Shown: positions 1 through 8,998 of the stretch, piece after piece | Numbering within the stretch: the stretch's first letter is position 1 | Layout: every line of letters starts with the position of its first letter | Source: Gemmatimonadota bacterium | GTDB lineage: Bacteria > Gemmatimonadota > Gemmatimonadetes > Longimicrobiales > Gaopeijiaceae | DNA: 39,526 bases | NCBI GenBank assembly: GCA_009841475.1 | Contig: VXLT01000256.1 | Coordinates: 1-39,526, forward strand | Direction of reading: 5' to 3' | Notes under the pieces: model-generated | What the model was told of the DNA's origin: nothing | Seen by the model: the letters and a program-made list of their open reading frames with translations, nothing else | Database searches by the model: none | Translations under genes and position numbers: made by a program

Positions 1-2839
1 GGGCTACTCCCAGGATCCAGTGGCCCAGGATCACGCCGATGAACCCGAAGGGGATCACGGCCATGATGATGAACGGCTTGGTGTAGGAACGGAGGGGGAT
101 GGCGAGGAGCGCGAAAATCAGGATCAGGGCGACCGCAAACCCGCGGTACAGGGCGTCGATGGACTCCAGCTGCTGCTGCTGTTCGCCCCCGAACGTGTAT
201 GTCAGGTCCGGGTGCTCCGCGGTCAGGTCCGAGAGGATCGAACCGGCCAGGATCTCGTTGGCCTCGTCGCCCGAGATTACCGATTCGTCCACATCGGCGG
301 TAACGGTCACGACGCGGTGGCCGTCCCTGCGCCGCAGCGCCGACGGCGACACGCCCATGCCCAGCGAGGCCACGCTGATGATCGGCACCTTGTCCCCGTC
401 TGGCGTACGGAGCAGGTAGCCTTCGATGTCGGCAATCGAGTTCCGCTCTTCCTCGGGCAGCCGAACATAGGCTCGTACCTCTTCCCGGCCGCGCTGCACC
501 CGGACGGCTTCCGCGCCGAAGAACGCGGCTCTCGCCTGTCCGGCCAACTCCTGCACGGTGAGGCCGAGGGTTCGCGCTTCGGGCCGCAACTCCAGCTGAA
601 CTTCCGGGATGCCCGGGGTGTGATCCGACCGAATGTCGAAAACGCCACCCACGCCGCGCAGTCCGTCGACCACCGAGTCGGCGATCCGGGCGAGGCGCTC
701 GGGGTCCGGATGCGACAGTACGGCCTCGACCGGGTTCCCCAGGGTGAAGATCTCGCCGCTGAAGGTGATCCCGCGCACGTAGGGCAGCACACCCACCTCC
801 TCCCGCCACGCCTGCACGACCTCTCCGGTGGTGATCCGTCTCTGCTGCGCAGCGAGGAGTTTGAATTCGATGGTGGCGATATTGGCCTGCGGATTGAGGG
901 TGGGCAGCGGGTTGAGTCCGCCCGCGATTCTCGATCCCAATCCGACGGTCACCGTGACGCCGGTCAGCAGCGGTTGCGCATCTTCAGGCCGGCTGCGCGA
1001 GAGTCGTTCGATGACCCGGCGGCCCGCAGCCTCCAGCTCCCGCGCCACTTCGTACGTTCTCGGAGCGGTGGTCCCATCGGGCATCTCCAGCACGGCCGTC
1101 ACGAGATCACCCTCCACATCGTCGGCCAGCGTGGTGGGGACGATTCCCGCGGGCAACAGGGAGATGCTGAGCACGAGCATTGCAACGGCCCCTGACATCG
1201 TCACCCCGGGCCGGGACGTGGCAAACCGCAGGGCCCGGTCCAGGGGCCCCTGCACGAACCGTTGCAACCCTGCGTCGACACGACTCTGCAGTCCCGTAAA
1301 AAACCGGTCGAAGGCATTGCGCGGCACCCAGTCCGGACCGGGCAGGTGGGAAAGGTGGTTGGGCAGGACGAACAGCGATTCCACCAGCGAGACCAGCAGC
1401 ATGGCGATCATGATGATCGGCAGGGCCCGCCATACGTCGCCGACGCCGCCCGGGATGAACAGCAGCGGGACGAAGGCCACCGCCGAAGTCAGGACTGCGA
1501 ACGTCAGCGGCACCTTGATCCGCCGGACGCCGCGTATGGCGGCCGCGAGCCCGGGGGTTCCCCGATTGCGTTCGTTCTGGATCTGCTCGGCCACCACTAT
1601 GGCGTCGTCAACGATGATCCCGATGGCGAGGAGAAAGGAGAATAGGCTGATGGTGTTGATCGCCACGTCGAGTGCCATCATGACGGCGAGGGCGCCTATG
1701 CCCGAAACGGCGAGGCCCACTGCAACCCATATGGCAAGCCGAACCTGGAGAAACAGGCTGAGTGCGACCAACACCAGCAACAGACCCAGAATTCCGTTCT
1801 TCAGAAGAAGATCTGCGCGTTCCTTGTAGGCCTGGGACTCGTCGTTCCACATGGTGATGCCCACGCCGTCCGGCAAAGCCGGGATCACCTCGTTCTCCAG
1901 GTGCTCGCGGACCGTCGTGGCCACATCCATCACGTGCTCGCCACCGGCCCGATAGACCTCGACGAATACGGCGGGCCGGTTCTGATGACGGACAATCAGG
2001 TCCGCCTGCTGGAACCCGTCGCGGACCTCGGCGATGTCGCCGAGGCGCACGAGCGCGCCGTCGCGGCCGCTGATAAGGATGATCTCCTCGAAGTCCTGCT
2101 GGTCGTAGTTCTGCCCGAGGGTCCGCACCCGAACCTGGGACTGCCGGGTATCGATGCTGCCCGCCGACAGGTCGAGCGAACTGCGGCGGATCGCGCCGGC
2201 AACGTCGGTAAGCGTCAGTCCCAGGGCACTCAGCCGGTGAAGCGGCACCTCGATCGAGATCTCGTAGTTCCGGACCCCGCTGACCTCGACCTGGGAGACG
2301 GAGGGCAGCGCGGTCAGGTCGTCCTCGATCCGATGCGCCAGTTCCTTCAGCGAGCGCTCGGAGATGTCGCCGTGGACGATGAGCCGTATCATGCTGAAGC
2401 GGTTGTCCATCTCCCGGAACCGGGGACGTTCGGCACCGGCCGGGAAGGACTGGATAAGATTGACCGCAGATTCAATATCGTCCAATGCCTGATCCATGTC
2501 CGTACGGGAATCCATCTGGATCCGCACGGAGGCCATGCCCGGAGCCGCCACGGACTTGACCGCCTTCACGTCATCGAGCCCGCTGACCTGGTCCTCGATC
2601 TTGACGACGATCGACTCCTCGATCTCCTCCGGCGTGGCGCCGGGATAGGCCATCGAGACTTCGATGTGGTAGAAGGGGGTGATGGGCCAGGCTTCCCGCT
2701 CGAGGCCGGTCAGGGACACGAGTCCGGCCGCAACGATGCCCATCATCAGGAGATTGGCCGCGATGCCGTTGCCGGCCATATAGGCGAGCGGGCCGGATCG
2801 CTCGCGGCCGCCTGTCCCGGTACCCGCGTCGGGATTCAT
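1..2839 (-). CDS. RND family efflux transporter permease subunit (AcrB-like), 3' end truncated at window edge
   Basis: Minus-strand reading MNPDAGTGTGGRERSGPLAYMAGNGIAANLLMMGIVAAGLVSLTGLEREAWP..., later GIIVDDAIVVAEQI (TM4-type DD motif). Open to the window edge, so absent from the ORF track. Confidence 0.9.
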   Translation of the reverse strand, partial: MNPDAGTGTGGRERSGPLAYMAGNGIAANLLMMGIVAAGLVSLTGLEREAWPITPFYHIEVSMAYPGATPEEIEESIVVKIEDQVSGLDDVKAVKSVAAPGMASVRIQMDSRTDMDQALDDIESAVNLIQSFPAGAERPRFREMDNRFSMIRLIVHGDISERSLKELAHRIEDDLTALPSVSQVEVSGVRNYEISIEVPLHRLSALGLTLTDVAGAIRRSSLDLSAGSIDTRQSQVRVRTLGQNYDQQDFEEIILISGRDGALVRLGDIAEVRDGFQQADLIVRHQNRPAVFVEVYRAGGEHVMDVATTVREHLENEVIPALPDGVGITMWNDESQAYKERADLLLKNGILGLLLVLVALSLFLQVRLAIWVAVGLAVSGIGALAVMMALDVAINTISLFSFLLAIGIIVDDAIVVAEQIQNERNRGTPGLAAAIRGVRRIKVPLTFAVLTSAVAFVPLLFIPGGVGDVWRALPIIMIAMLLVSLVESLFVLPNHLSHLPGPDWVPRNAFDRFFTGLQSRVDAGLQRFVQGPLDRALRFATSRPGVTMSGAVAMLVLSISLLPAGIVPTTLADDVEGDLVTAVLEMPDGTTAPRTYEVARELEAAGRRVIERLSRSRPEDAQPLLTGVTVTVGLGSRIAGGLNPLPTLNPQANIATIEFKLLAAQQRRITTGEVVQAWREEVGVLPYVRGITFSGEIFTLGNPVEAVLSHPDPERLARIADSVVDGLRGVGGVFDIRSDHTPGIPEVQLELRPEARTLGLTVQELAGQARAAFFGAEAVRVQRGREEVRAYVRLPEEERNSIADIEGYLLRTPDGDKVPIISVASLGMGVSPSALRRRDGHRVVTVTADVDESVISGDEANEILAGSILSDLTAEHPDLTYTFGGEQQQQLESIDALYRGFAVALILIFALLAIPLRSYTKPFIIMAVIPFGFIGVILGHWILGVA

Positions 2840-3000
2840 CGCACCGGGCCGGTTTCGGTCTGGACGCGCACGCCTTCAGTGGCGCACTGAAGTCCATGGG
2901 TGATCACGGCTTGGCCGTCTCGCAGGGCACCAGGATGGAGCACGAGAGCAACCGCCGCCGCGGTCCCGACGCCGATAACGGCGAGTCTCCTGTTGCGCAT
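2836..3000 (-). pseudogene. Collapsed RND periplasmic adaptor (membrane fusion protein): N-terminal signal/TM joined to C-terminal tail only
   Basis: 54 aa MRNRRLAVIGVGTAAAVALVLHPGALRDGQAVITHGLQCATEGVRVQTETGPVR. The second half resembles the MFP C-terminal tail (G-L-x-x-G-x-x-V-x-x-G-L-x-x-x-x-G-x-x-V). Stop overlaps the RND start (ATGA). Confidence 0.6.
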
Positions 3001-3187
3001 GACACTGATTGTGAGGGACGCGACGTGCGGGGTCAACGTACGGGCTCCGGCGAGGGTGCCCAGCTCGGGCACGTGGACCATGATCGGCCTGCCGCAGGAA
3101 TCGCCCCGAAGGATAGTCGGTGCGGTTCCCGCGTGCCATATTGTACCATCCCGATCATCAGGATCACCCCCGGGCAACGAGGACAGC

Positions 3188-3508
3188 ATGGCCAGGTACA
3201 TGTTCCGCACCAACTACACACAATCCGGTCTGAAGGGGCTGCTCGCCGAGGGCGGCACCGGCCGCGAGGCCGCCCTGCGCCAGACGGTCGAGGGCGTCGG
3301 CGGCACGCTGGAGGGGTTCTACTACGCCTTCGGCGACTGCGACCTGTACCTCATCACCGACCTCCCCGACGAGGCAACCGCGACGGCGCTCTCGCTGAAC
3401 ATCGCCGCTGCGGGAGCGCTCACGGTGTCCGTGACCGTTCTGCTAACGGCGCAGGATGTGGACGAGGCTGTAGCGAAGCAGGTGGGCTACCGGCTGCCGG
3501 GCGCCTGA
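3188..3508 (+). CDS. GYD domain protein
   Basis: MARYMFRTNYTQSGLKGLLAEGGTGREAALRQTVEGVGGTLEGFYYAFGDCDLYLITDLPDEATATALSL..., typical GYD-domain pattern. The ORF-track start at 2900 is upstream noise. Confidence 0.85.
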   Translation: MARYMFRTNYTQSGLKGLLAEGGTGREAALRQTVEGVGGTLEGFYYAFGDCDLYLITDLPDEATATALSLNIAAAGALTVSVTVLLTAQDVDEAVAKQVGYRLPGA

Positions 3509-3676
3509 AGCACCGCCGGCCGCCGCAGAAGGGCCGAACCTGGATTGACAGCAGGGAACCATGGCTCAACTCACCGTCCGCCGGCTGTGCGCAAGCACCC
3601 CTACCTCGCCGACCGGGTCGTTCATGTCGCCGAGCTTGCCGGCCGGGAACCCCCAAGTTGAGCCCGCCGGGCTGCG

Positions 3677-4981
3677 TTACCGGGTCGGATCCCCCACCGT
3701 CCGCGGCAGCGTCCCGGTATCCGGACCCGGTTCCCCTGCCGCGCGCGGCAGGGTGTCGGCCTGGGCATCGGCCCCCGAGGCGGCGCGAGGAAGCGAAGCC
3801 CGTGCTTCAAGCGCTGCGATCGTGCGCGTAACCGCCTTCTCCGTCACCTCCGGCACGCTGTAGCTCCTCAGGATTTCGCGGAGCCGGGGCAGTGCTTCCA
3901 CCGCGTGAATCTCCGCAAGGGCGTTCGCCGCGTGCCGACCCGCCTCCCCCTCGATTGCGCCCGCGAGCGCCGCCATGATCTCCGCCCTGTATTCTCCCTC
4001 TGCGCCGAGTGTCGTGAGGCGAACGAAATCGCCGCCCAGCGCCGCGAGCACGGCGTCGACCAGTTCCTCTTCGCCCAACTGCCGCAAGGCCTCGGCGACG
4101 CGTTCGCGAATGCGCTCGCCGTCGGCCTTCCGGGCATCCCCGAGCAGGGGGACAAGCGGGCCAATCGCATCCCGGTGCCCAATCTCGGCGAGCGCCTCGA
4201 TCGCCAGCGCCCTGAGCAGGGCATCGTCGTCCCAGAGAACCGATGCGAGGGCCGGAACCGCAACGGGGTCCCTCAGTCGGCCGAGGGCGTCCGCGGCGTC
4301 GCGGCGGGAATCGTAGCTCTCCCACAGGACGTACTTGTTGTCCTCGATCCGGCCCCCCGGCGCGCGCAGGCGCCGGATGTGGATCCGCACATCGTCCTCA
4401 TACGCCCTTCCCTCGTGACAGACCTGCTGCAAAACTTCGGAGAAGAGGTCGAACAGGGTTCGGAGCTGCCCGAGATCCTTGATGACTCCGAGCGACTGGA
4501 AGTGAAGCTCGTCGACCCCGGCCGGGAACTTGCTGAACCACCCCTCCTGCGCCTTGACGGACAGGTGGATCCTGGGCTGGGCATCGATGAGGCGACGGAT
4601 CCTCTTGTTGTCGAATAGCCGCCGCACGCGCCGGGGCGCATTCCCCTTGATCACGAAATCCTGATCGAAGCGAGGGTGCCCGACCTTGATATCCTGCATG
4701 CCAAGGGCCTTCCCCAGGCTGCTGAAGACGCTCGCCCGGTAGACTTCGAACCGGAATCCCTCCGGATTGAAGTAGGGCGCGCGGAGCCTCGTGTAGGTCT
4801 GGTTCGTCTTGCCGTCGCCGTGCGTGACCGTGTCGAGCGTGACGATCCAGTCTCCGGTGCGGGCCTGGACGGCAGATGTCGCGAAGAACCCGCCCTCATG
4901 GAAGTGCCCACCCATTTCCCTGGAGAGCTGCTGCCAGATCTCCTTGCGGCTCGGCCCGAAGAGGGCCTTGAGGAAACTCAT
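3677..4981 (-). CDS. HEAT-repeat domain protein, partner of Hsp70-like protein
   Basis: MSFLKALFGPSRKEIWQQLSREMGG...; HEAT-like units (DAADALGRLRDPVAVPALASVLWDDDALLRALAIEALAEIGHRDAIGPLVPLL). Start overlaps upstream stop by 4 nt (ATGA). Confidence 0.8.
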   Translation of the reverse strand: MSFLKALFGPSRKEIWQQLSREMGGHFHEGGFFATSAVQARTGDWIVTLDTVTHGDGKTNQTYTRLRAPYFNPEGFRFEVYRASVFSSLGKALGMQDIKVGHPRFDQDFVIKGNAPRRVRRLFDNKRIRRLIDAQPRIHLSVKAQEGWFSKFPAGVDELHFQSLGVIKDLGQLRTLFDLFSEVLQQVCHEGRAYEDDVRIHIRRLRAPGGRIEDNKYVLWESYDSRRDAADALGRLRDPVAVPALASVLWDDDALLRALAIEALAEIGHRDAIGPLVPLLGDARKADGERIRERVAEALRQLGEEELVDAVLAALGGDFVRLTTLGAEGEYRAEIMAALAGAIEGEAGRHAANALAEIHAVEALPRLREILRSYSVPEVTEKAVTRTIAALEARASLPRAASGADAQADTLPRAAGEPGPDTGTLPRTVGDPTR

Positions 4982-6570
4982 CGCAGTCGTACCACCGGGT
5001 GCCTGACCTTCAGGTCGGTTTTGCGTTGCAGGTCGTGAACGGTAACACAGAGCCACCGGTTCCCGTCAACCGAATAGGTCACGCGGAGGCGGGGCGCCGT
5101 CCCCCTGCCGGCCGGACTCAGCGGCAGCGCCGGGTCGGCTTCGTTCAGGCAAAGGCAGAACGCCCGTTCGCCTGCAGTGCGGGGGACGAAGTAGTGGGAC
5201 CCGTTGGCCCGCTCTGTCCATCCGACCGGGCGCCCGGCGATGCGGCCCACCTCGCAGATGAAGAGGTTGATGTGCTGCTGGCCGTCGAATCCGGGGGCGT
5301 AGTAGCGCGTCACGAAGTTGTCGACCGTCGGGAAGCACGTGCCGCCGGGGATGAGCAGCTCGTACTCGGGATCGCCGGCCCCGTCGGGCAGGAGGCGAAT
5401 CGCGTAGTCGTGGTAGATGAAGTCCTCGACGTGCGCCCCTCCCGCAAAGATGCACGCGCCCCGCGCCACGGCCTCGAAGGGGAGCCACTCCCGCACCTTG
5501 TCGCGCCCGAGCACGTCGCCCACCACGTTGCGCACTTCGGGCAGGAGCGTGGACCCGCCTTCGAGGATCACGTCGTCGATGTCGCGGGGGAGGATGGCGT
5601 GCCGGGTCCTCAGCTCGTTCAGGAGGGCGTCCAGAAGTTCGCGAATCCGCTCATACAGCCCGTTCCCGACGAGAATGTCCTGCAGCACATGGTAGTCCAG
5701 CTTGCCGTAGGACTCGTTGCGGAAGGTGAAGTGACCCTCGTTTCCGGCGCTCGCGAGCAGCTTCACGCGCTCGGCCTCCCACCTGAGCGCAACCTCCCAC
5801 TCGGGCCAGTCGTGCAGGGCCGCCGGAACGAACCGCTCCAGAATCCAGCTGTCGATGTCGTCCCCGCCGAGCTCGACCGCCTGCTTCGCCAGCACCTCCG
5901 CCCGGCCGGTCTCCACGGTCTGCGCCCCGCGGGTTCGTACAACCGCGGCTTCCATCGATCCACCGCCGACGTCGAAGGCTACGAGGGTGGTGGGGCGCCC
6001 GACATCCACTCCGTAGCCGAGCGCCGCCGCGACCGGCTCGTCGAGTGAGCGGAACCTGATCCCGGCCGGCTTCCCCCAGAGGAGCGCCCGGATGCGTTCC
6101 CACCAGCCGCGGCGTTTCACCCGCCGCAGGATCGCCTGCAGTTCGGCCCGGTACGTCTCGTAGAATCCGCTCGGCGTGGCGATGGTGATATCGGCGACCT
6201 CCTCGCCAAAGCGCGCCTCCAGCGTGCGGATCACCTCCCGGAGGAAGAGCGAAGCGACATCCTGGGCGGTGAAGATCCTCCCGCCCGCCCGCGCCATTGC
6301 CCGGCCGCTTTTCATCCCCAGGTACCGCTTGAACCCGCGCGCGAACCCCGCGGCCCGCCCGTCCCAGTTGTAGGTGACGGCCTTCTGCCCGATCAGGATG
6401 TCCTCGCCGGCCGCGTCCATGACGCATACGCACGACGGCATGACCGGGGTCTGCGTGAGCGGCTCGAGCTTCGCGAGCTCTGGAAGGTTCACGACGTGCG
6501 GCCGCCCCGACCGGTCTTCGCAGATGGTCGTGTTGGATGTGCCGAGGTCGATGGCCCAGTGGGTTGCCAT
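4978..6570 (-). CDS. Hsp70-family (DnaK/actin-like ATPase) protein
   Basis: MATHWAIDLGTSNTTICEDRSGRPHVVNLPE (phosphate 1 motif), DVGGGSMEAAVV (phosphate 2), DVILEGGSTLLPEVR (adenosine motif). Confidence 0.9.
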   Translation of the reverse strand: MATHWAIDLGTSNTTICEDRSGRPHVVNLPELAKLEPLTQTPVMPSCVCVMDAAGEDILIGQKAVTYNWDGRAAGFARGFKRYLGMKSGRAMARAGGRIFTAQDVASLFLREVIRTLEARFGEEVADITIATPSGFYETYRAELQAILRRVKRRGWWERIRALLWGKPAGIRFRSLDEPVAAALGYGVDVGRPTTLVAFDVGGGSMEAAVVRTRGAQTVETGRAEVLAKQAVELGGDDIDSWILERFVPAALHDWPEWEVALRWEAERVKLLASAGNEGHFTFRNESYGKLDYHVLQDILVGNGLYERIRELLDALLNELRTRHAILPRDIDDVILEGGSTLLPEVRNVVGDVLGRDKVREWLPFEAVARGACIFAGGAHVEDFIYHDYAIRLLPDGAGDPEYELLIPGGTCFPTVDNFVTRYYAPGFDGQQHINLFICEVGRIAGRPVGWTERANGSHYFVPRTAGERAFCLCLNEADPALPLSPAGRGTAPRLRVTYSVDGNRWLCVTVHDLQRKTDLKVRHPVVRLR

Positions 6571-6582
6571 GTTGGGAAGGTA

Positions 6583-6647
6583 GTTGTCCGTGGATGAATC
6601 CGCGCCAGCGCCAAAGATCGGCGTCGCGCCGCGCCGGCAAGGCGAAA
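6583..6647 (-). repeat. Dispersed repeat (type L), copy 1, immediately upstream of the Hsp70-like gene
   Basis: Shares GTCCGTGGATGAATCCGC and (after an imperfect middle) GGCAAGGCG with 21827..21890. Confidence 0.6.
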
Positions 6648-6734
6648 CCCGGTCTCTTCGGGTCGCGTAACTGAATACGAACCCGCCTTCAATGTGCATG
6701 GGCGGGCCAGCCGATTTCCAGGGAGCAACACGAC

Positions 6735-8033
6735 ATGAAACGTCACGGGCATCTCGTCGCAGCCGCCGTTGGTACGGTACTCGCCGCCGTCTCGTCGCAG
6801 GCGCAGGCCCAGGACAGGCCGCTGACCCCCGATTTCCCCGAGGTCTACCGCGTCGGCGGGCTGGCGGCGGAGGACTGGGCCCAGTTCACCAGCCCCGGGG
6901 CGATGGGCTTCGATGGATCGGGCAACCTGTACATCCTCGACGAGGCGGCCTTTCAAGTGATCGTCCTCGACACGAGCGGCGAGTTGGTGAGGACGGTGGG
7001 GCGCAAGGGGGAGGGACCCGGAGAGTTCCAGCGGCCCGGCGACCTGGTGGTCTGGCGCGACGGGACCTTCGCCGTTCCCGACGCCGGCCACAATGCGTTC
7101 CAGATCTTCGGCACGGACGGCGCGCTTGAGCACTTCGTCAGGATGAGCGCCGAGCAGTCGCCTTTCGCGATGGACCCGGCGGGTCTTTCCCTGAGACCCG
7201 GCCCGCGGACAGGCGAAGTGTACCGCCAGGGCCAACCCGATGTTCTTGGACAGGTGTTCGGTGTTCTGGGGCCGCTGTTGGGCGGGGAGGTGAGCACCTC
7301 GGGAGTCGATCACCGCGGGCTCGAGCGACTGGAACTCGGGGGAGAAGTGGTGGTTGCGGAGCCGGTCGTTGAGGCCTGGCAACTACCCCGCGAGAAGAGC
7401 ACCGGGGAACTCACCCTGAACGACCTCGCGAACGAGTCCCGCGCCACGGATGCGATCGTCGGAATGATGACCGACGCCACGATGTACTTTGAGCCCGACC
7501 TGCACTGGGATGCTCTGCCCGATGGCTCGATCGCCTTCTCCGACTCCTCGGCCTATCAGGTCAAGCTTGTCGCGGCGGACGGTTCGCCGAGCGGCATGCT
7601 GCGGCGGCCGCACGAGCCCGAACCGGTCACCGGGCAAATCCGATCCCGCATGATCGAGCGGGCACTTCGTGACTTCGAGGGCCAGCTCGATGGCACGGAC
7701 GAGGAGGACCTGGCCCGCGCGCCCAACCTGCCCGACGCATTCCGCGAGGGATTGGAGAGCCGCGAATTCTTCCACGAGGTGCCGGTCGTTCGTCAGGTGC
7801 GGGCCGGCTGGAGCGGCACCCTCTGGGTCCAGCGGCGCGGTGACGAGCCCTGGGATGACGACGGCCCCATCGATGTCTTCGGCGCGGATCGCGAGTACGT
7901 GGGTACTTTCCCCGCTGGCGCCACGGAGATCCCGCCCGCCTTCGGACCCGACGGTCTGGTGGCCTTCTGGGAACTGGACGAACTCGACGTTCCGAGCATC
8001 GTCGTGAAGAGGTTGCCCGAGGCGCTGAGGTAG
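6735..8033 (+). CDS. Secreted 6-bladed beta-propeller protein
   Basis: Signal peptide [25 protein letters not shown]; blade motifs [39 protein letters not shown]. Confidence 0.8.
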   Translation: MKRHGHLVAAAVGTVLAAVSSQAQAQDRPLTPDFPEVYRVGGLAAEDWAQFTSPGAMGFDGSGNLYILDEAAFQVIVLDTSGELVRTVGRKGEGPGEFQRPGDLVVWRDGTFAVPDAGHNAFQIFGTDGALEHFVRMSAEQSPFAMDPAGLSLRPGPRTGEVYRQGQPDVLGQVFGVLGPLLGGEVSTSGVDHRGLERLELGGEVVVAEPVVEAWQLPREKSTGELTLNDLANESRATDAIVGMMTDATMYFEPDLHWDALPDGSIAFSDSSAYQVKLVAADGSPSGMLRRPHEPEPVTGQIRSRMIERALRDFEGQLDGTDEEDLARAPNLPDAFREGLESREFFHEVPVVRQVRAGWSGTLWVQRRGDEPWDDDGPIDVFGADREYVGTFPAGATEIPPAFGPDGLVAFWELDELDVPSIVVKRLPEALR

Positions 8034-8142
8034 CGCCACACTCAGGGCCGGAGCACCCGGTCCGGGCCCGGGTCGAGGAGTCGCCTCGGCGGGCGAACCG
8101 GCCGACGGAACGGGCGGCTCCCGTCAAGGAGGACCACCGGCG

Positions 8143-8877
8143 ATGGGTGACGACAACCACGATCGTGCGGCTTCGCGCCGCGACTCAAACAACAGCGGGC
8201 CCGGGATTCCGGCCGGGTTGCTTGTGGCGCTGATAGTCGCGGTTCTGGCGCTCTTCGGCATCGGTACCCGCTACCACCTCTCCGGAGACGTCAACTTCGT
8301 TCATTGTCTGTTCAGCGTGTTCTTCTCGCTGAACCTGCTGATCTGCTATTGGGAGGCGTGCCTCTTCTTCCGCCACGACTACATCGAGGCGCGCGCCGGG
8401 TATTGGCGCAGTCGACACCGGGAAACCGGCCGCACACCAGCCGTCGAATTCCTTGCCACCAGGGTTCCGCTGCGCCGGATTCTGTCCCCCAGGGTATGGG
8501 CGGACGCCTGGGCGACGTACTCGATGATCGACGCGTCGTATACCGACCGCCGTACTCTCGGCTTCACCGTCGACATCGGCAACGGTTTCGTCACGCCCAT
8601 CCCGACACTGATCCTGTACGCGGCGTATACCCTCGGCTTCCTCCCGGCCATCGCTGCCGGGATCATCGGGGCCATGCTGTTCTGGCAGTGGGTCTACGTG
8701 TCTTCGCTGTACTGGGTCAGTTTCTTCGTGGCGGGGCGCCAGGTGTACATTACCCGGGGTGAGCTGTACACCTACGTCATTGCCCCGAACGCGATCTGGA
8801 TCCTGATACCGCTGCTGGGACTGTACGTGTCAGTGCGGCTGATTCTGGAGGGAAACTACGGGATTCTGGGGTTCTGA
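8143..8877 (+). CDS. Polytopic membrane protein, unknown function (244 aa)
   Basis: Several hydrophobic segments (GLLVALIVAVLALFGIG, FVHCLFSVFFSLNLLICYW, AIAAGIIGAMLFWQWVYVSSLYWVSFF, NAIWILIPLLGLYVSVRLIL); co-oriented after the beta-propeller gene. Confidence 0.7.
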   Translation: MGDDNHDRAASRRDSNNSGPGIPAGLLVALIVAVLALFGIGTRYHLSGDVNFVHCLFSVFFSLNLLICYWEACLFFRHDYIEARAGYWRSRHRETGRTPAVEFLATRVPLRRILSPRVWADAWATYSMIDASYTDRRTLGFTVDIGNGFVTPIPTLILYAAYTLGFLPAIAAGIIGAMLFWQWVYVSSLYWVSFFVAGRQVYITRGELYTYVIAPNAIWILIPLLGLYVSVRLILEGNYGILGF

Positions 8878-8998
8878 ACCGCCACCAAGTGTTTGCTGCC
8901 GTCAACTGGATGGGCTACCTTGGTCGTCAACCTCGCGCCCCCGCGGCTTGGCGATTCAGCCCTCGCTTGTCCTTTATCGAACTTGAAGGGTCGTGCTC

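Noticed and set aside
20-2890. Long plus-strand ORFs (391, 333, 329 aa) at the left edge
   Set aside because: They are antisense shadows of the RND gene; the compositional bias of high-GC DNA keeps them open and their translations show no domain logic.
2896-3831. 311 aa plus-strand ORF overlapping the GYD gene
   Set aside because: Out of frame with the GYD protein and compositionally like noise; the GYD frame has recognisable family sequence.
4735-4765. TTCGAACCGGAATCCC string resembling a tRNA T-arm
   Set aside because: Lies inside the HEAT-protein coding sequence with no matching acceptor, D-arm or anticodon stems.
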